DNA of 64,000 nt from Halichoerus grypus. Lineage: Eukaryota > Chordata > Mammalia > Carnivora > Phocidae. The stretch covers positions 152,633,793-152,697,792 of the forward strand of contig NC_135717.1 of the NCBI RefSeq assembly GCF_964656455.1, given 5' to 3'. This document shows, piece after piece, positions 44,297 to 56,751 of the stretch (position 1 is its first letter; the number at the start of each line of letters is the position of its first letter). The notes below the pieces were generated by a model. It saw only the letters and a program-made list of their open reading frames with translations. It made no database searches and was not told where the DNA came from. The position numbers and the translations under genes were made by a program.

Positions 44297-44756
44297 TGTG
44301 CTAAAGATTCTTAAAAATGCAGGAATTTCCTTGCCAGAGCTGTAAAGCAATTCTGAAGATCAAATCATGTCTTCTTGGTGCATAGGAATTTGAGGTTTGT
44401 CTCTCTTACCATACATGGAATCCTGTGATACAGGTATCAGCTTTATACTGAAGTCGATTGGGGCCCAAAAGATCTTTCTAAGTAATTTTTTTTTCTTAAC
44501 AAATATGTGATGTAACTGAAGTAACAAGAAATGGGAAATTATTTTGAAGGGGTATATATAGTTTAAATCATTTTATTTTTATTAAAATTTTTAATAAATT
44601 ATTTTAATAAATTTCTATTTATTAAAAAGATTTTACATGACTTTATAGTCAATCCCCCCCCCTTTTTTTTTGAGCTAGTTCTCAGAGCCTGTTTGCGGAA
44701 CACAATATTCTCCTCCCCAATACATTGAGTCAATCAGCGGAAAGGAACAACACAGT

Positions 44757-44757
<1 letters not shown>
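44297..44757. other. no recognised feature
   Basis: AT-rich stretch with a short ATTTTTATTAAAATTTTTAA-type palindromic region near 44570-44630. Confidence 0.4.

Positions 44758-44793
<36 letters not shown>
44758..44793 (+). repeat. (TG)n microsatellite
   Basis: About 17 uninterrupted TG units. Confidence 0.97.
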
Positions 44794-44797
<4 letters not shown>

Positions 44798-46590
44798 AAA
44801 ACAAAACTAACAGCTAACTAATGTAGGAAAACCCCCCACAAATTCCCTGAAGAAATATATTAGCAAGACTGCTAGAAATCCACATTAATTTGTTACGTGA
44901 AATTAGGACATTGAAACCATATCCACCTGCTCGCTGCTTCTTGGCCACAGAACAGTGTGTAGCAAGTGCCTTTATGATGATATGACTGCCAGAGGGAAAG
45001 AGAACATGGGTAATATTAACGCTGCAAAATACTCAGTTCCTTCAGAAATTACCCAGAAATGCTTGGTTGGACAAAGTACAGTAAGCCCCTGAAGGATGCT
45101 GTGGTTTCTTTGGCCTGATAAAGGAAAGAACACTGTGTGCATGAGTTACTGTCTTCTTAGACATTGGCAATGGCAGCATGCTTGGTAGTGAGCTGATTAG
45201 GTATTTCAACATATTTTCTTGCCTTGGGAAATTTTCCAGGTACACCTCTGTTTTCTTTCAGCTGCCAAAAATGTCAGTTACCATCAGACAGGTGTAGCTG
45301 GCCTTTTTAAAAAACAAAAGAGGTGGACTGACACACTGTCATTCTTTGTCTTCTGGTGGTTTGAACACTAATAAAGTGCCTTCTACCCACTGGATGAGCC
45401 ACTTCTGCTTCTCTTCTGCTCCCCCACTCCACCCCTTGCCCATTCTTGCTGAGAAATGCTGTGAATGCAAAGCAGAGTAGTTGCTTTATCCCAGGGTATG
45501 ACATGTAATGTTTATAAAAGATCAAGGTCAGACTTTTGGATTGCTGACAGTTTCACCATGCAGGCCAGGTCATTTTTTAAATAGTGGTTACTGCCTGAAG
45601 ATAGTCATCTGACACTCTCTCCTGTCATAAATGATATGTATAATAAGAAATATTTAGCTGAGTGCTGGAAGTCAGAGAAGGATACTGTCTATGTGTCAGA
45701 AACATGAAGGAGTTTCTAATAGATGTAGTACAGCTGCTTCCAGAGAATTCATTTCCAACTCAACTTAACAAAATGGAAGTATTGCCTTGAGAGAAGTCAG
45801 TGGTCTTCTAACTTCTTTGCTGGATAACCCCTACAAGGATTTTTTTTTTTTTAAACAGTGTACTTTCTTGAGTTTTTAACTTGACATCTAAATGTTTTCA
45901 TCATTTTTTAGAATAGAAAGTAGAAAACATTACACATTTCATAAGTTGAAAGAAGGTGAAGATTGATCATGCATGGAATAAATTATTTCATGACATGATT
46001 TGATAAAATAGGCTTTAATGGCCTCACTGAGTAACATATTAAAACTTAAATGAATCAATAAAAAAATATTTGTAGATTGTACCCAACACATCTGGTGGGT
46101 CCAGATTTTTTTTTTTTAACATTGCAGTTACTTTAAAATAATCCACATCACCGCTGTTTTACTTTATTGTTTATTCAGAACTTCCCAACACTGGCCAAGC
46201 TGACCTCTACAGACCTGTTTAGAGAACAGAGAGAAACAGAAAAGCCTGAAGTTTCCCCATACCAATATTTGGAATCATCTAGGGCAGCTCACCATAGTGA
46301 GATTTGAGATATATGAATAGTATGACTTTCTTTTGTAGAGTGGAAGAAAAAATGTTGTCACTGCTGAAAAGCTGGCAGGCAGTTTTAGAAGAGAGTACAT
46401 ATGGAAGCTGAAGATACAGGAACTCATTTCCATAAAACTATCCCTTTGGAAAGTCCATTTGAAGAATGCTGGAATAGAGGCTGCTGGGATTTGTCATGGA
46501 CCTGATGTAGTCTATGTGTAGTAAGAGGAATATAGAAGGGGCAGATAAGGCAGACTGTGGGAAAAAATAGGGATGCTCCATTTAGATCCG
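44794..46590. other. no recognised feature
   Basis: About 1.8 kb of apparently single-copy sequence with a few T runs. No coding frame or repeat recognised. Confidence 0.45.
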
Positions 46591-46786
46591 TTTTTTTTTT
46601 TTTAAGATTTTATTTATTTATTTGAGGGAGAGGATGAGAGAGAGAGCATGAGAAGGGGGAGGGTCAGAGGGAGAAGCAGACTTCCTGCTGAGCAGGGAGC
46701 CCGATGCAGGACTCGATCCCAAGGCTCCAGGATCATGACCTGAGTCGAAGGCAGTTGATTAACCAACTGAGCCCCCCAGGCACCCC
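46591..46786 (-). mobile_element. SINEC, antisense
   Basis: T tract, AAGATTTTATTTATTTATTTGAG, GA tract, GAGCCCCCCAGGCACCCC end. TSD CATTTAGATCCGTTTT on both sides. Confidence 0.96.
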
Positions 46787-48263
46787 ATTTAGATCCGTTT
46801 TAATGCTGTGGGTCAGGTCCATTTGAGGGTGTGCTAAGCTCATTCTGGGTATAGGCAGTTACCTCCAACAAAAGGTGACAGAAGAGGTGGAGGAGCTTCT
46901 CCCAAAGTAGCAAGCTAGATTACTCATGACCTCAGCCCCGTACACTCGTTCAGGCTGCTAGATGTAACTTTATGATCTGAGGCATTTATTGAGTATCTAC
47001 TGCATGCTAAGCATTGTCTTAGGTACCAGAGATACTTTGGTAATGAAGGCAGATAAAGTTTTGTAGCTTTGTGAAGATGGGGAGCAGGGGTAGGAGAGAC
47101 AAGAGAAATAAATCTATGGGAACATGTGAGATAGAGATAACGCCATGACAAAAATCACCTGTGTGATATGACTGGAATAGTGACTCTAACTTGGTTGTTC
47201 AGAAATGGCTTCTCAGAGGAAATGGTGTTTAAGATGAGACCTAAAGTCATCCACATAAAAATCAATTAGTACATCTAAAATCAGCAAATATTTATTGGGT
47301 GCCACTATATGCCACACAGGTTTAGGTACTTGGTTTATATTGGAAAACAGGCAAAGATCTTTTATTCTTATATTCTATTCTACCCTGGGTAGGAGGGAGA
47401 CACACAATAAACAATAAATATTATAAATCAGTACATTGTATGGTATGTTAGAAGGTGGTGAGTATTCTACAAAAACAAAAGGTATAGAACAGTGTAGGGA
47501 AAACAGGTAACATGGGAACAGGATGTAAGTTTAATTCAGGTGGTTGGGGTAGGCGTCACTGAGCCAGTTACCTGTGAATGGGGACTTGAATGAGGCGAAG
47601 GAGTTAGCTCTGTATAAGGGACTGTATAGAGGAGAGCTAGAGCAGAGGCCCGAGGTTGAAATCATGGCTGACATGTGAAAAACAGCAAGAGTGTGGCTAT
47701 AGGAGAGTGAATAAGGGGGACTTAGCATTAGGACAGGAGATGAGAGATGTCACCAGAGGCCAGGCCATCTAGGCCTTATAGGTCTTTGGGGTAGGGGTGG
47801 GGGTGGGGAGTCTGTGTTTTCACTCTGAGCAAAATGGAGATCCATTTCAGGGATTTGAGCCAACTTTGATTTCAACAGGGTTACTGTGGCTGCTGTGTGA
47901 AGAATAGATGTTCAGGATTAAGAGTGAAGAGGGCCAAATTTAGTAGGCTGAGTAATCCAGGTGTGAGGTAAAGATGGTTTGGAGCAGGTATGTTGGAGTG
48001 GATGTGGTAGATGTGATTAGATTCTGGGTGTATATTGAAGGTAGAGGCGCATGATCTCCCATCAGATTAGACTAGGATGTGGGACAAAGAGAAGACAGAA
48101 GTATGATTCCAAGGTTTGGGCCTGAGTAAGTGGAAGATGGAATCATATCAGTGGAGATAGGAAGGCTGTTGTGGAGCAGGTTTTGGATTGAAGATTGGGG
48201 GAAAGCATAGAGGCAGAAGGAAAATTTTTATTCTTTCGTTTGTATGTTAAAAAGTGTTCCTGA

Positions 48264-48457
48264 GGGCCGCCTGAGTGGCTCAGTCTTAAGCGTCTGCCTT
48301 CGGCTCGGGTCATGATCCCAGGGTCCTGGGATCGAGCCCCACATCAGGCTCCCTGCTCAGCAGGAAGCCTGCTTCTCCCTCTCCCACTCCCCCTGTTTGT
48401 TTCCTGCTCTCACTGTGTCTCTCTCTGTCAAATAAATAAAATCTTTAAAAAAAAAAG
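48264..48457 (+). mobile_element. SINEC, sense
   Basis: Head GGGCCGCCTGAGTGGCTCAG, GGGATCGAGCCCC box B, CT tract, AAATAAATAAAATC and A tail. TSD AAAAGTGTTCCTGA on both sides, inside L2. Confidence 0.95.
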
Positions 48458-48626
48458 TGTTCCTGAATTTTATACATTTAAAAATTCATCTGTGGTTTAA
48501 ATAGTATATGATTTTAGAAATGGGGAAGTGGCAGAAATGGGGTAAAGAGAGGCAAAGGAGATAGAGGGAAAAAGGGCATTCCACAGGTACTGTTTTGCTC
48601 AGGGTAGTATATAAATATACTCTAAT

Positions 48627-48832
48627 GAGGCGCCTGGGTGGCTCAGTCGGTTAAGTGTCCAACACTTGATTTCAATTCAGGTTATGATCTCAGGGTCGTG
48701 AGATCAAGCCTTGCATCAGGCTCCACTCTCAGCAGGAGTCTGTTTGAGATTCTCTCTCTTCTTCTCCCTCCCATGCACACACACACACACACACACACAC
48801 CCTCTCTCTCTAAAATAAAGAAATCTTTAATA
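48627..48832 (+). mobile_element. SINEC, sense (older subtype), with (CA)n tract
   Basis: Head GAGGCGCCTGGGTGGCTCAG, 'ccaacacttgatttcaattcagg' older-type body, a (CA)n run at 48775-48801, AAATAAAGAAATC tail. TSD AAATATACTCTAAT / AAATATGCTCTAGC. Confidence 0.93.
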
Positions 48833-49315
48833 AATAAATATGCTCTAGCTATGTATTAAAAGTTCTAATTTACATGTGTATTTAAAATTTATCAGTAGAA
48901 TAAAAATAGAATATATACTTTAAGAAATAGAGGGGAAAAGTGTCAAAAAATTATTTCACTAAAAATCAGGAAAGAAAAGAAAGAAATGACAAGAAAATAT
49001 AGTATGTAAAAACTGAATGAAATGAGGAATCAAAGAAGTCTTAGTCTGAGAAATGGGTAAGGGGTAGTACCATTTACTGACATAAGGCAGGCTAGGCAGA
49101 GGAGTTTGTGTTAACTGGATTTGGGGTAGAGAGTAGAGAGAGAAAAATAAATCTGATTTGGTCATGTTAAATTTAAGATTCCTATTTGACATCCCAGTGG
49201 GAATGTCGAATACTTAGTTAAATATATGTCTGAAACTCAGGTAAGAGATCTTGGCTGGAAGTAGATCTAAGGATCATTAGCAAATGAGTGAGTGATATTT
49301 GAAACCATAGGCATG

Positions 49316-49360
49316 GATGATAATGATGATGATGATGATGGTGATGGTGATGATGATAGC
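49316..49360 (+). repeat. (GAT)n microsatellite
   Basis: GATGATAATGATGATG-type repeats with GGTGAT interruptions. Confidence 0.93.
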
Positions 49361-51594
49361 AGCTACCATTTGTTCAGTACTTAAGAATAAAAACTTTGGG
49401 GAAGTAGATCTCACATGCTGTTGGAGGTATTGCGGCAGTGGGAATACTGGCAATTTGATATCTTGATACTGCTAGTCTTGCTCTTGGGAAGCAGGAGGTA
49501 GGGGCTGGGGTTCATGATGATTAAAGATCTCAGGGCAGCCTGTTTCTCCCCTAAGTATTGAGGCATTCGGGAAGAGAGGGCTCAGTACTTCATGGGACTC
49601 TTTAGTCTGAAGTCAAGAATTTTAAAAATAGTATTCTTTTGACTATTTCCTGTCCTCCATTCTTGCTGTCCTCTTCTAACTTCTGTTAGGTGGATATTAG
49701 AACTTCTGAATCTATTTTCCATGTCACTCAACTTTTCTTTCATACTATCTATCTTTGTCATTCTGAGCTACATTCTTCCAGAATGGAAGGAAAATCCTTT
49801 GTCAGTCTTCCAGCTCTCAAATTTTTTACTTCCACTATGTCTATTCTGCTCTTGGTTTTATTTCAATAATCAAATTTTTTTATTCTCAAGTTTTGTAGTC
49901 CGTTCATCTTTTTTATGACTCTGATACCTTCTTGAGTCTCTTTGATATTATATACTTGTTTTAACTGAGAGATACTAAGTATACTAAACATATTAAATGT
50001 TTTAAGGTTTTTGTTTGTTTTCAAGGCTATTTAGCAATACATTTGTAAACCGTGGAGACTGCATTGTAGTGGTCAGATATAAAGGCAAGTGGCAGAAATA
50101 CTATCTATTATAGAATTTGATTCAGATTTTGTAGTAATTTTATTTGTAGAACTCAGAAAGAAATGGTAAGAGTTGTATCTCTTTACTTCCCAGATGAGAT
50201 TAAATATGGCAAAATTTTGTTTTCTTAGCTCTGTCAGCAAGAATAAAATTGAAGCTCAAGTTATACCAAAGAATCCTGACAAACACAGGAAACCATGAGA
50301 TTAAGGCATGGTGTAACAAGTGGATGACCTGGAAAATGTTTTTGCTCTTGGGAAAGTAGGTATTTAAACTAACTCATAGCGGTCAAGCTTGTTTTTCCCA
50401 TACAACTTTGACATATTCCAGGAAGCCAGTAATTAAAATACAGTATAGTATTTGTCCACTGATTTTAGTGACTTTAATGTTTAGAATTTTAGAAACTTAA
50501 TGTTTCTCTGAAATATTTGTGTTGGGATCATTAAAGTTGGGTTTTGCAACTTCAGTTTTTACTATAAGACCTTTTGGTATAAACTTGATGCTTCCCATCA
50601 TCTTAAAAAATATGATTACTAGCTGTTGATTAAGACAATAATAAAATTATTTAATGAGGCTCTTTGATTTGTGTTAGGACAGAAGAAATAAAATTTCTGA
50701 GGCCTGTATTCTACCTTGAGAGAAGCTAGAATACAAGTAGAGTAGTTTGGGTCTTAGATAACCCATCCAAAGCAGCCTAGAGAGCCATAGGGTTGAACAC
50801 AGCCATAGTCTTTTAGAGGGCACAGGGATCAAGAGGGGGAAACCAAGATCATTCAAAAGCACAGAAAGCAGAAGCACAGAGCTTGGACCTAGTAAAAACT
50901 GGAATGGAATAGGCAAATCCAGATCCAAGGAAAGAAAGGGCTGGGGGTGCTCTGAAAATCAGACTGACTCTTGCTTTTAGTGACTTCTGGGCAGATGCGT
51001 GAGCTAGTCATCTGGGCTTAATAGTACAGGTGTGCTGTGTAAAAACTGAGGAATTAAGACATATAACTGTTTACTCCTATTCTATATAAATAGACAGTCT
51101 CTGTAGATAATTTCAATTTTAACCACAGAATAGGACCCAGAAACTTTTGTAGTCTGGTGTGGTCTTTGAAGAAAATGAAGATGAAATAAGAAAGTATGTA
51201 TTTGCTATCTAAAAATGTTTTCTGAATTTGATACAATGCAGTGTGCAGTCTTTAGGGTTGAACATGTCATCTCTTCAGTGTCTAGGTTCTAAATAGGCTA
51301 CAGCCCCATAATTTGGAAACTAAGTTTTTAAAAAACAAACTTTTAAAAGCTTGGTGTTAAAAAAAATTAAAAAATAAAAGCTCAGTGTTAACAATGACAA
51401 TTGGCTCTTTTCTAAATTCCATTATGGAACTAGGTTGATTCACAAAACTCAAAAAAGAATTTGAAATAATATATCTAATATTATATCTAATACAAGTTAT
51501 TTTATTTATAAATTTATTAATTCAAGTTGCTATTTTTATTAATCATTCATTCATTTCTGTGACAACTTCATGAGGGAGGAGTGGGAAAACTAGG
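49361..51594. other. no recognised feature
   Basis: About 2.2 kb of AT-rich sequence. No gene, and no repeat family that I can name. Confidence 0.4.
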
Positions 51595-51599
51595 AAATA

Positions 51600-52052
51600 T
51601 AGTAGTCCCTCCTTATCCATGGGAAATACATTCCAAGACCTCCAGTGGATGCCTGAGACTACAGCTAGTTCTAAAACCTGGATATACTATGTTTTCTCCT
51701 ATACATATGGTAAAATTTAATATATAAATTAGGCACAGTAAGAGATTAAGAACATCTAATAGAACAGTTAGAACAATATACTGTAATAAAAGTTTTGTGA
51801 ATGTGGTCTCTCTTTCTTTCAAAATATCTTATTGTACTTCAGTTGCTCTTCTTCTTGAGATGATGTGAGAGGATGAAATGCCTACAGGAGGGATGAGGCG
51901 AGATGAATGATGCAGCAGGCATTGTGACCTAGCGTTAGGCTACTGTTGACCTTCTGACAGTGTATGAGAAGGATCGTCTGTTTCCAGACCACAGTTGACC
52001 ATGGATAACTGAAACCATGGAAAGCAAAACCATGGTTAAGGTGGGACTATTG
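51600..52052 (+). mobile_element. TcMar-Tigger-like non-autonomous DNA transposon
   Basis: The left terminus TAGTAGTCCCTCCTTATCCATGG is mirrored by the right terminus CCATGGTTAAGGTGGGACTATTG, forming inverted repeats of about 23 bp. The element is flanked by TA at 51598-51599 and 52053-52054, the mariner/Tigger target duplication. The 453 bp interior has no transposase frame. Confidence 0.8.
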
Positions 52053-52054
52053 TA

Positions 52055-52685
52055 GCTGATTTAGACAAATTATTCAAGAAGTGTTGTCGTAAAGGGAAGG
52101 GAGAAGGTGTCCTGAGTGGCCAGTATAAGTATTCAGTTCCTTGGGGAAATGATATGCCACTGTAGATTTGTTTCATTTTATTATATCTTGAAATTATTCG
52201 TCTTCCCTTTTTTCCAACACTGTTCCTACCCAGTTTCTCAAGGAGGCCAGTGAGACTAGAAGGTGTTGGCAAGTGACAGTATTTTGGACTGCTCTGCGTT
52301 GTATCTTTTCAGTTCAGCTCTTTGTGACTTTGGTTAATACATTTCCAGTCCCTGGTCATCTGTGAGTGAACCAATGTTACTGAATAGCTGAACACCAGAC
52401 TATAATGCTTCTCCCAAGTTTTCTTTGAAGAACCGCTGCTTCCGACTGACCTTGTTCCCAGGAGGATCTGGGAAGGTAGACTGTAGTAGCTCATCTCAAG
52501 CACAAAATCTGTGAAATCTTTTTATCTTAAATGTTTTCTTTTATTCTGTTCCAGAATATATTCATATTTGTTTTAATATAAAAATGTTTATCGTTTAATA
52601 AAATCACTCCTCCAAGAAAATATACCATGTTTATCTTATTGCTTGCACACTGGTTGTACCCCAGGGTGTGGTTCTGCCTCAGTTT
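52055..52685. other. no recognised feature
   Basis: No gene or named repeat recognised. Confidence 0.4.
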
Positions 52686-52689
52686 GAGG

Positions 52690-52872
52690 AACTGGATGTA
52701 CTTGAACGAACACTGGGTTGGGGATGGAGGTATTTGGGCAGCCCTGTGTTTGGCCATAAATGAGCAGTGTGACCTTGGGAAAATCATTTAAAGCTATTGG
52801 TTTCCACTTTCCTTTATATTAACAAGGGGAGGTGAATGGTCAGACTGGATAAATACAAAGTCCCTTCCTCCT
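52690..52872 (+). repeat. MIR SINE fragment, sense
   Basis: 'gcagtgtgaccttgggaaaatcatttaaagc', 'ggtttccactttcctttatattaacaagggg' is the MIR core. Confidence 0.7.
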
Positions 52873-53615
52873 GTCATTCTGTAATGACAAAGAATCTGGA
52901 ATGCCAGACCCATGACTCCACAGGGCCCAAGTGGTTGCGTATTATCGACCTTAAGGTCCAGTTTATACAACTTGCGACCCCTTTCCTCTTTACTACTTCC
53001 TGATTACAGTAGAGATTTTTGATTATTGAATGCATAAAGAATGAATGGGCATCTTGGCATAGTTGGTTTACACATTCATCTTTCCCTTTCCTACCTAGAT
53101 GGAAATATGAATTAAGTCCATAGCCCTCCCTTGGCAAATAAAGAAATGGGCCTAAGGTTTTCATGAATTTAGTCTGCTTTCATATCAACAGTTTTATCCC
53201 TTCCCCTCAACTTGTATCTTCCCTGACAGAAATCTAGCTAGTTATACAAGTGCCAGCCAAAGAAATATTCTCCTATAACCTCTACCAACAGCCGAAAAAT
53301 GATATAAACTTTTTAAAGAAATGATTGCCAGCCAAGGGCAGTGCTTCTAGGCTCGTCCAAATTGCTGTGGAAAGCACACTCTCTAAATTAACCAGATCTT
53401 ATTACCCAAGAGAACAAGCATCACTCTTCTTAAGCCTCTAAGCTGTTTCTCCAGGCTATACCAAATTATGCTTCCTCTTAAAGTGGGACATTCTGTGCCC
53501 ATCTGAAAGCTGGTGTGACTAACGTATCTGGAATGGCTGAAAAGAAAAAAGAGAAAGAGAAGAAACTGAGATGCTTTAAGAATAGGGCATTTCACTAGGC
53601 TCTTTGCCGAATACA
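52873..53615. other. no recognised feature
   Basis: No gene or named repeat recognised. Confidence 0.4.
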
Positions 53616-53619
53616 ATAT

Positions 53620-53745
53620 GGCTGATATGTGTATTATTATGTGGAAATATTATCCCGCACCTTCTATGTGGTGGAATGGGCTCTGCTTCAAGGTCATACT
53701 AGGTAAGTGACAGGGCTAGGCCTTAAACCTAACTGAACATCGGCT
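53620..53745 (-). repeat. MIR SINE fragment, antisense
   Basis: 'ggtcatactaggtaagtgacagggctaggccttaaacct' resembles the antisense MIR promoter half. Confidence 0.55.
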
Positions 53746-53893
53746 GGCCATAGCCCCTGCTTCCCCCAACCATCACTGCCTGTCACTGCTCCCCAACACC
53801 TATGTCAATTCACTGATGTACAGGTATATCTGGATTTTTGCCCTGGTTGAAAATTAGAAATATCTCAGATCACACCTCAAGGATGCAATGTAA

Positions 53894-54065
53894 GGGGCAC
53901 CTGGGTGGCTCAGTTGGTTCAGTCGTTTGGGTGTCTGACTCTTGATTTTGGCTCAGGTCATGATCTCAGGGTCGTGAGATGGAGCACTGGGTGGGGCTCC
54001 ATGCTGGGTGTGGAGCCTGCTTGGGATTCTTGCTCTCCCTCTCTAAAAGGAAAAAAAAAAAAAAA
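53894..54065 (+). mobile_element. SINEC, sense (older subtype)
   Basis: GGGGCACCTGGGTGGCTCAG head, 'gtctgactcttgattttggctcaggtcatgatctcagggtcgtgag' body, short CT tract, A tail. TSD GGATGCAATGTAA / GAATGCAATGTAA. Confidence 0.94.
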
Positions 54066-54619
54066 GAATGCAATGTAAAACTTCCTGGTCTTGAGCTAAA
54101 AATACAGAAACATTTTTAAGTGACTAAATCCCTTAGCTTACAGGTCTTAGGTTTTTTTTTTTTTTCTGTCAAAACAACTTACAAATGGCAGCCAGTGACA
54201 TTTTCTCCCAGCCTTGCATCCTAGAATAGCCAGCTGATGGTGGTGTAGATTTTTGAAAGATGCTTTGAATTCAGAAACCTGATGCTGGGCTTTTGGTTAG
54301 TATTCACATTGCGGAAAGTGCTTTTATGGAGTGATAATGCAAAGGTTAATGATAGCAAGCTCGTTATCTACAGCGGAGGTTGTACTTAGGTGTGGCTACT
54401 TACACCTGCCCTCTGCCCTGTTCACAGGCCTTGTGGGCCCTTCCCTGGAGCGGTGGCCAAGGAGGAGGGGGTTCAGTGGAGGAGGCAAGTTACAGGACTT
54501 GTGTAATCAGCCATTTCCCTGATGTTTGACTCAGGACAGGGACATTAGTACTTGCCGTAGAAACTGGCTACATATGCATGCACCATTGAAAGACCGTGCC
54601 TTGGCTGAATGGTTGCTTG

Positions 54620-54825
54620 GGGATGCAGCATAGTGTAGTAGAAAGATCACCAGCTGTAAAGCCACACCAACCCAAATTTGATCCCCAGCATTAGCCTTTA
54701 CTCTGCTGTGTGACTTTGGGCAAATTCTTTCACTTCTTGGAATCTCAGCGCTCTCATCTGAGTCACAGGCATGAAATGCATACATTGAAGGGCTGCTACA
54801 AGATTAAGTAATGAGAAAGCAAAAT
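54620..54825 (+). repeat. MIR SINE, sense
   Basis: 'gcagcatagtgtagtagaaagatcaccagctgtaaagcc', 'ctctgctgtgtgactttgggcaaattctttcacttcttggaatctcagc', 'gaagggctgctacaagattaa'. Confidence 0.88.
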
Positions 54826-54829
54826 AGCA

Positions 54830-55440
54830 TGGCCACCCTGGGAGAGAGTTCAGCGGTTTCCTAAGAAGCTAAACATGGTCTTACCACAGGATCTAGAAGC
54901 CCTGCTCCTAGATATGTACCCAAGTGAGTTGAAAACTTATGTCCACACAAAAAACCTGCACACTATTACAGCAGCTTTATCCATAATTTGCCAAAAAACT
55001 GGAAGTGACGAAGATATCTTTCAATAATTGAATAGATAAACAAACTGTGGTACAGCCATGTGATGGAATATTTTTTAGTAATAAAAAGAAATGAACTATC
55101 AAGTCATGAGAAGAGATGGAAGAAACATATGCGTCTAGCTAAGTGAAGGAAGCCAGTCTGAAAAGGCTCCATACTGTATGATTCCAACTATATGGCATAC
55201 TGGAAAAGGCAAAACTGTAGAGACAACATAAAAAGATCAGTGGTTTCCAGGGGTTTGGGGTAAAGGGCTGAGGGATGAATAGGTCAAGCACAGGGGATTT
55301 TTAAGGCAATGAAACTATTTTGTATGATACAGTAATGGTGGATCCATGGCATTAGGGACTTATCAAAACCCATGGAATGTACAATGCAAAGAGTGAACCC
55401 TAATGTAAACTGTGGACTTTAATAAACAAAGTTTCCTAAA
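54830..55440 (+). mobile_element. L1M 3'UTR, sense
   Basis: 'cagcggtttcctaagaagctaaacatgg', 'gaaaacttatgtccacacaaaaaacctgcac', 'tagctaagtgaaggaagccagtctgaaaag', 'ggtttccaggggtttggggtaaagggc', terminal 'actttaataaacaaagtt'. Confidence 0.88.
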
Positions 55441-56520
55441 AAGATCAAACAAGCAGATGTATGCAAACTGCCTAACCTACCAACTAGTACATGCTAGGCT
55501 CTAATAAATGGTAGATACTATTTTTATTCTTATGCTAAGTTCCAATGATGTCATTTAGACATAGTTTCTCTTTGGGTTAGATGTATCAATTTTAGCTAAA
55601 AGTGGTTACCAAATGAGAATTAGTTGTGTTTTATAATCATGGATTGGTTCAAAGAAATGTAATGTTTTCTCCCCTGCCACCCATCCTATGCAAAGTTAAT
55701 AATTTGTTGCCAAATCCCAGGAAAGCAAACTCTGGCTCAGGCATGAGTTTCACTGAGTTTTATTTCAGTCCATGAATTACAGTTGGTGTAAAATTTGGGT
55801 CTGGATTTGCTTAGTTATAATGCAATTGCAACAGGAGGCGTCTTGAGTTGATTTTGCCGTATCCTGTATTGTTATGTAAAATACTAACTTTAATCAAGAA
55901 TTGCCCCGGTACAATATCCTTATTTGTCTTGCATGAAGTTTCTCCTCTTTATATGTTTTTTTTTTTTTTTGTATGGTTCAAATTAGTATGGGAAGAATAG
56001 GCAGGAAATATAAATTTAAGTGATGCATGTTAATCATAAAAGAACTATATGACAAAGCATTAAAATGGTATACATTTTAATTTTGCCAACATCTGATAGA
56101 ATAGAAGGGATTATATAATTAAATAAGAACTAATGTCTATTCTATAACTGGAACTCGAACATGTCAGAGTTGCTTTCCTTTTTTCACTAGATGCTAAGAA
56201 TCTAGCCATACAAAAAATGTCCAGAGTGGCCAAATCCCACAGAACTTGAATTCAGTACAACAATGCAGAGAAGTTGTCAAGAACATGCAATAAATAGTCT
56301 TTAGGCTTTTACAAAGTGCTAAAACTCAATGTTACATTTATGTCCTTATCCTCTACCTCTTGCTTGGCAGCTCTTCTTGGCTCATTTCAGACATGGAATT
56401 GCAAGCAATCAGGGGAAGTTGGGACAGAAACTTTATCTCTTTCTTTCCTTTTCTTTTTCCTTCACATATGTGTACCTTTATACTTTCTCTCACATTTACA
56501 TTATCCATGCCTGTTGGAAA
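55441..56520. other. no recognised feature
   Basis: About 1.1 kb of AT-rich, unassigned sequence. Confidence 0.4.
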
Positions 56521-56524
56521 AATC

Positions 56525-56737
56525 TTTTTTTTTTTTTTTTAAGATTTTATTTATTTATTTAATTGACACAGAGAGAGGGACAGTGAGAGAGGGAACACAA
56601 GCAGGGGGTAGTGGGAGCGGGAGAAGCAGGCTTCCCGCCGAGCAGGGAGCCCAATGGGGGCTCGGTCCCAGGACCCTGGAATTATGACCTGAGCTGAAGG
56701 CAGTCGCTTAACCAACTGAGCCACCCAGGCGCCCCCC
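56525..56737 (-). mobile_element. SINEC, antisense
   Basis: T tract, AAGATTTTATTTATTTATTTAATTGACAC, GA tract, GAGCCACCCAGGCGCCCC end. TSD GTTGGAAAAATCTT on both sides. Confidence 0.95.
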
Positions 56738-56751
56738 CGTTGGAAAAATCT

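Larger units (their letters stand above)
46960..49330 (-). repeat. long L2 LINE, antisense, split by two SINECs
   Basis: Landmarks on the plus strand: 'aaatatttattgggtgccactatatgccacac' (47285), 'gagacacacaataaacaataaatattat' (47397), 'gggttactgtggctgctgtgtgaagaatag' (47880, complement of the L2 cagccagagtgatc block), 'tgattccaaggtttgggcctgagtaa' (48105), and after the SINECs 'tcatgttaaatttaagattcctatttgacatcccagtgggaatgtc' (49165). About 2 kb of decayed L2. Confidence 0.8.
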
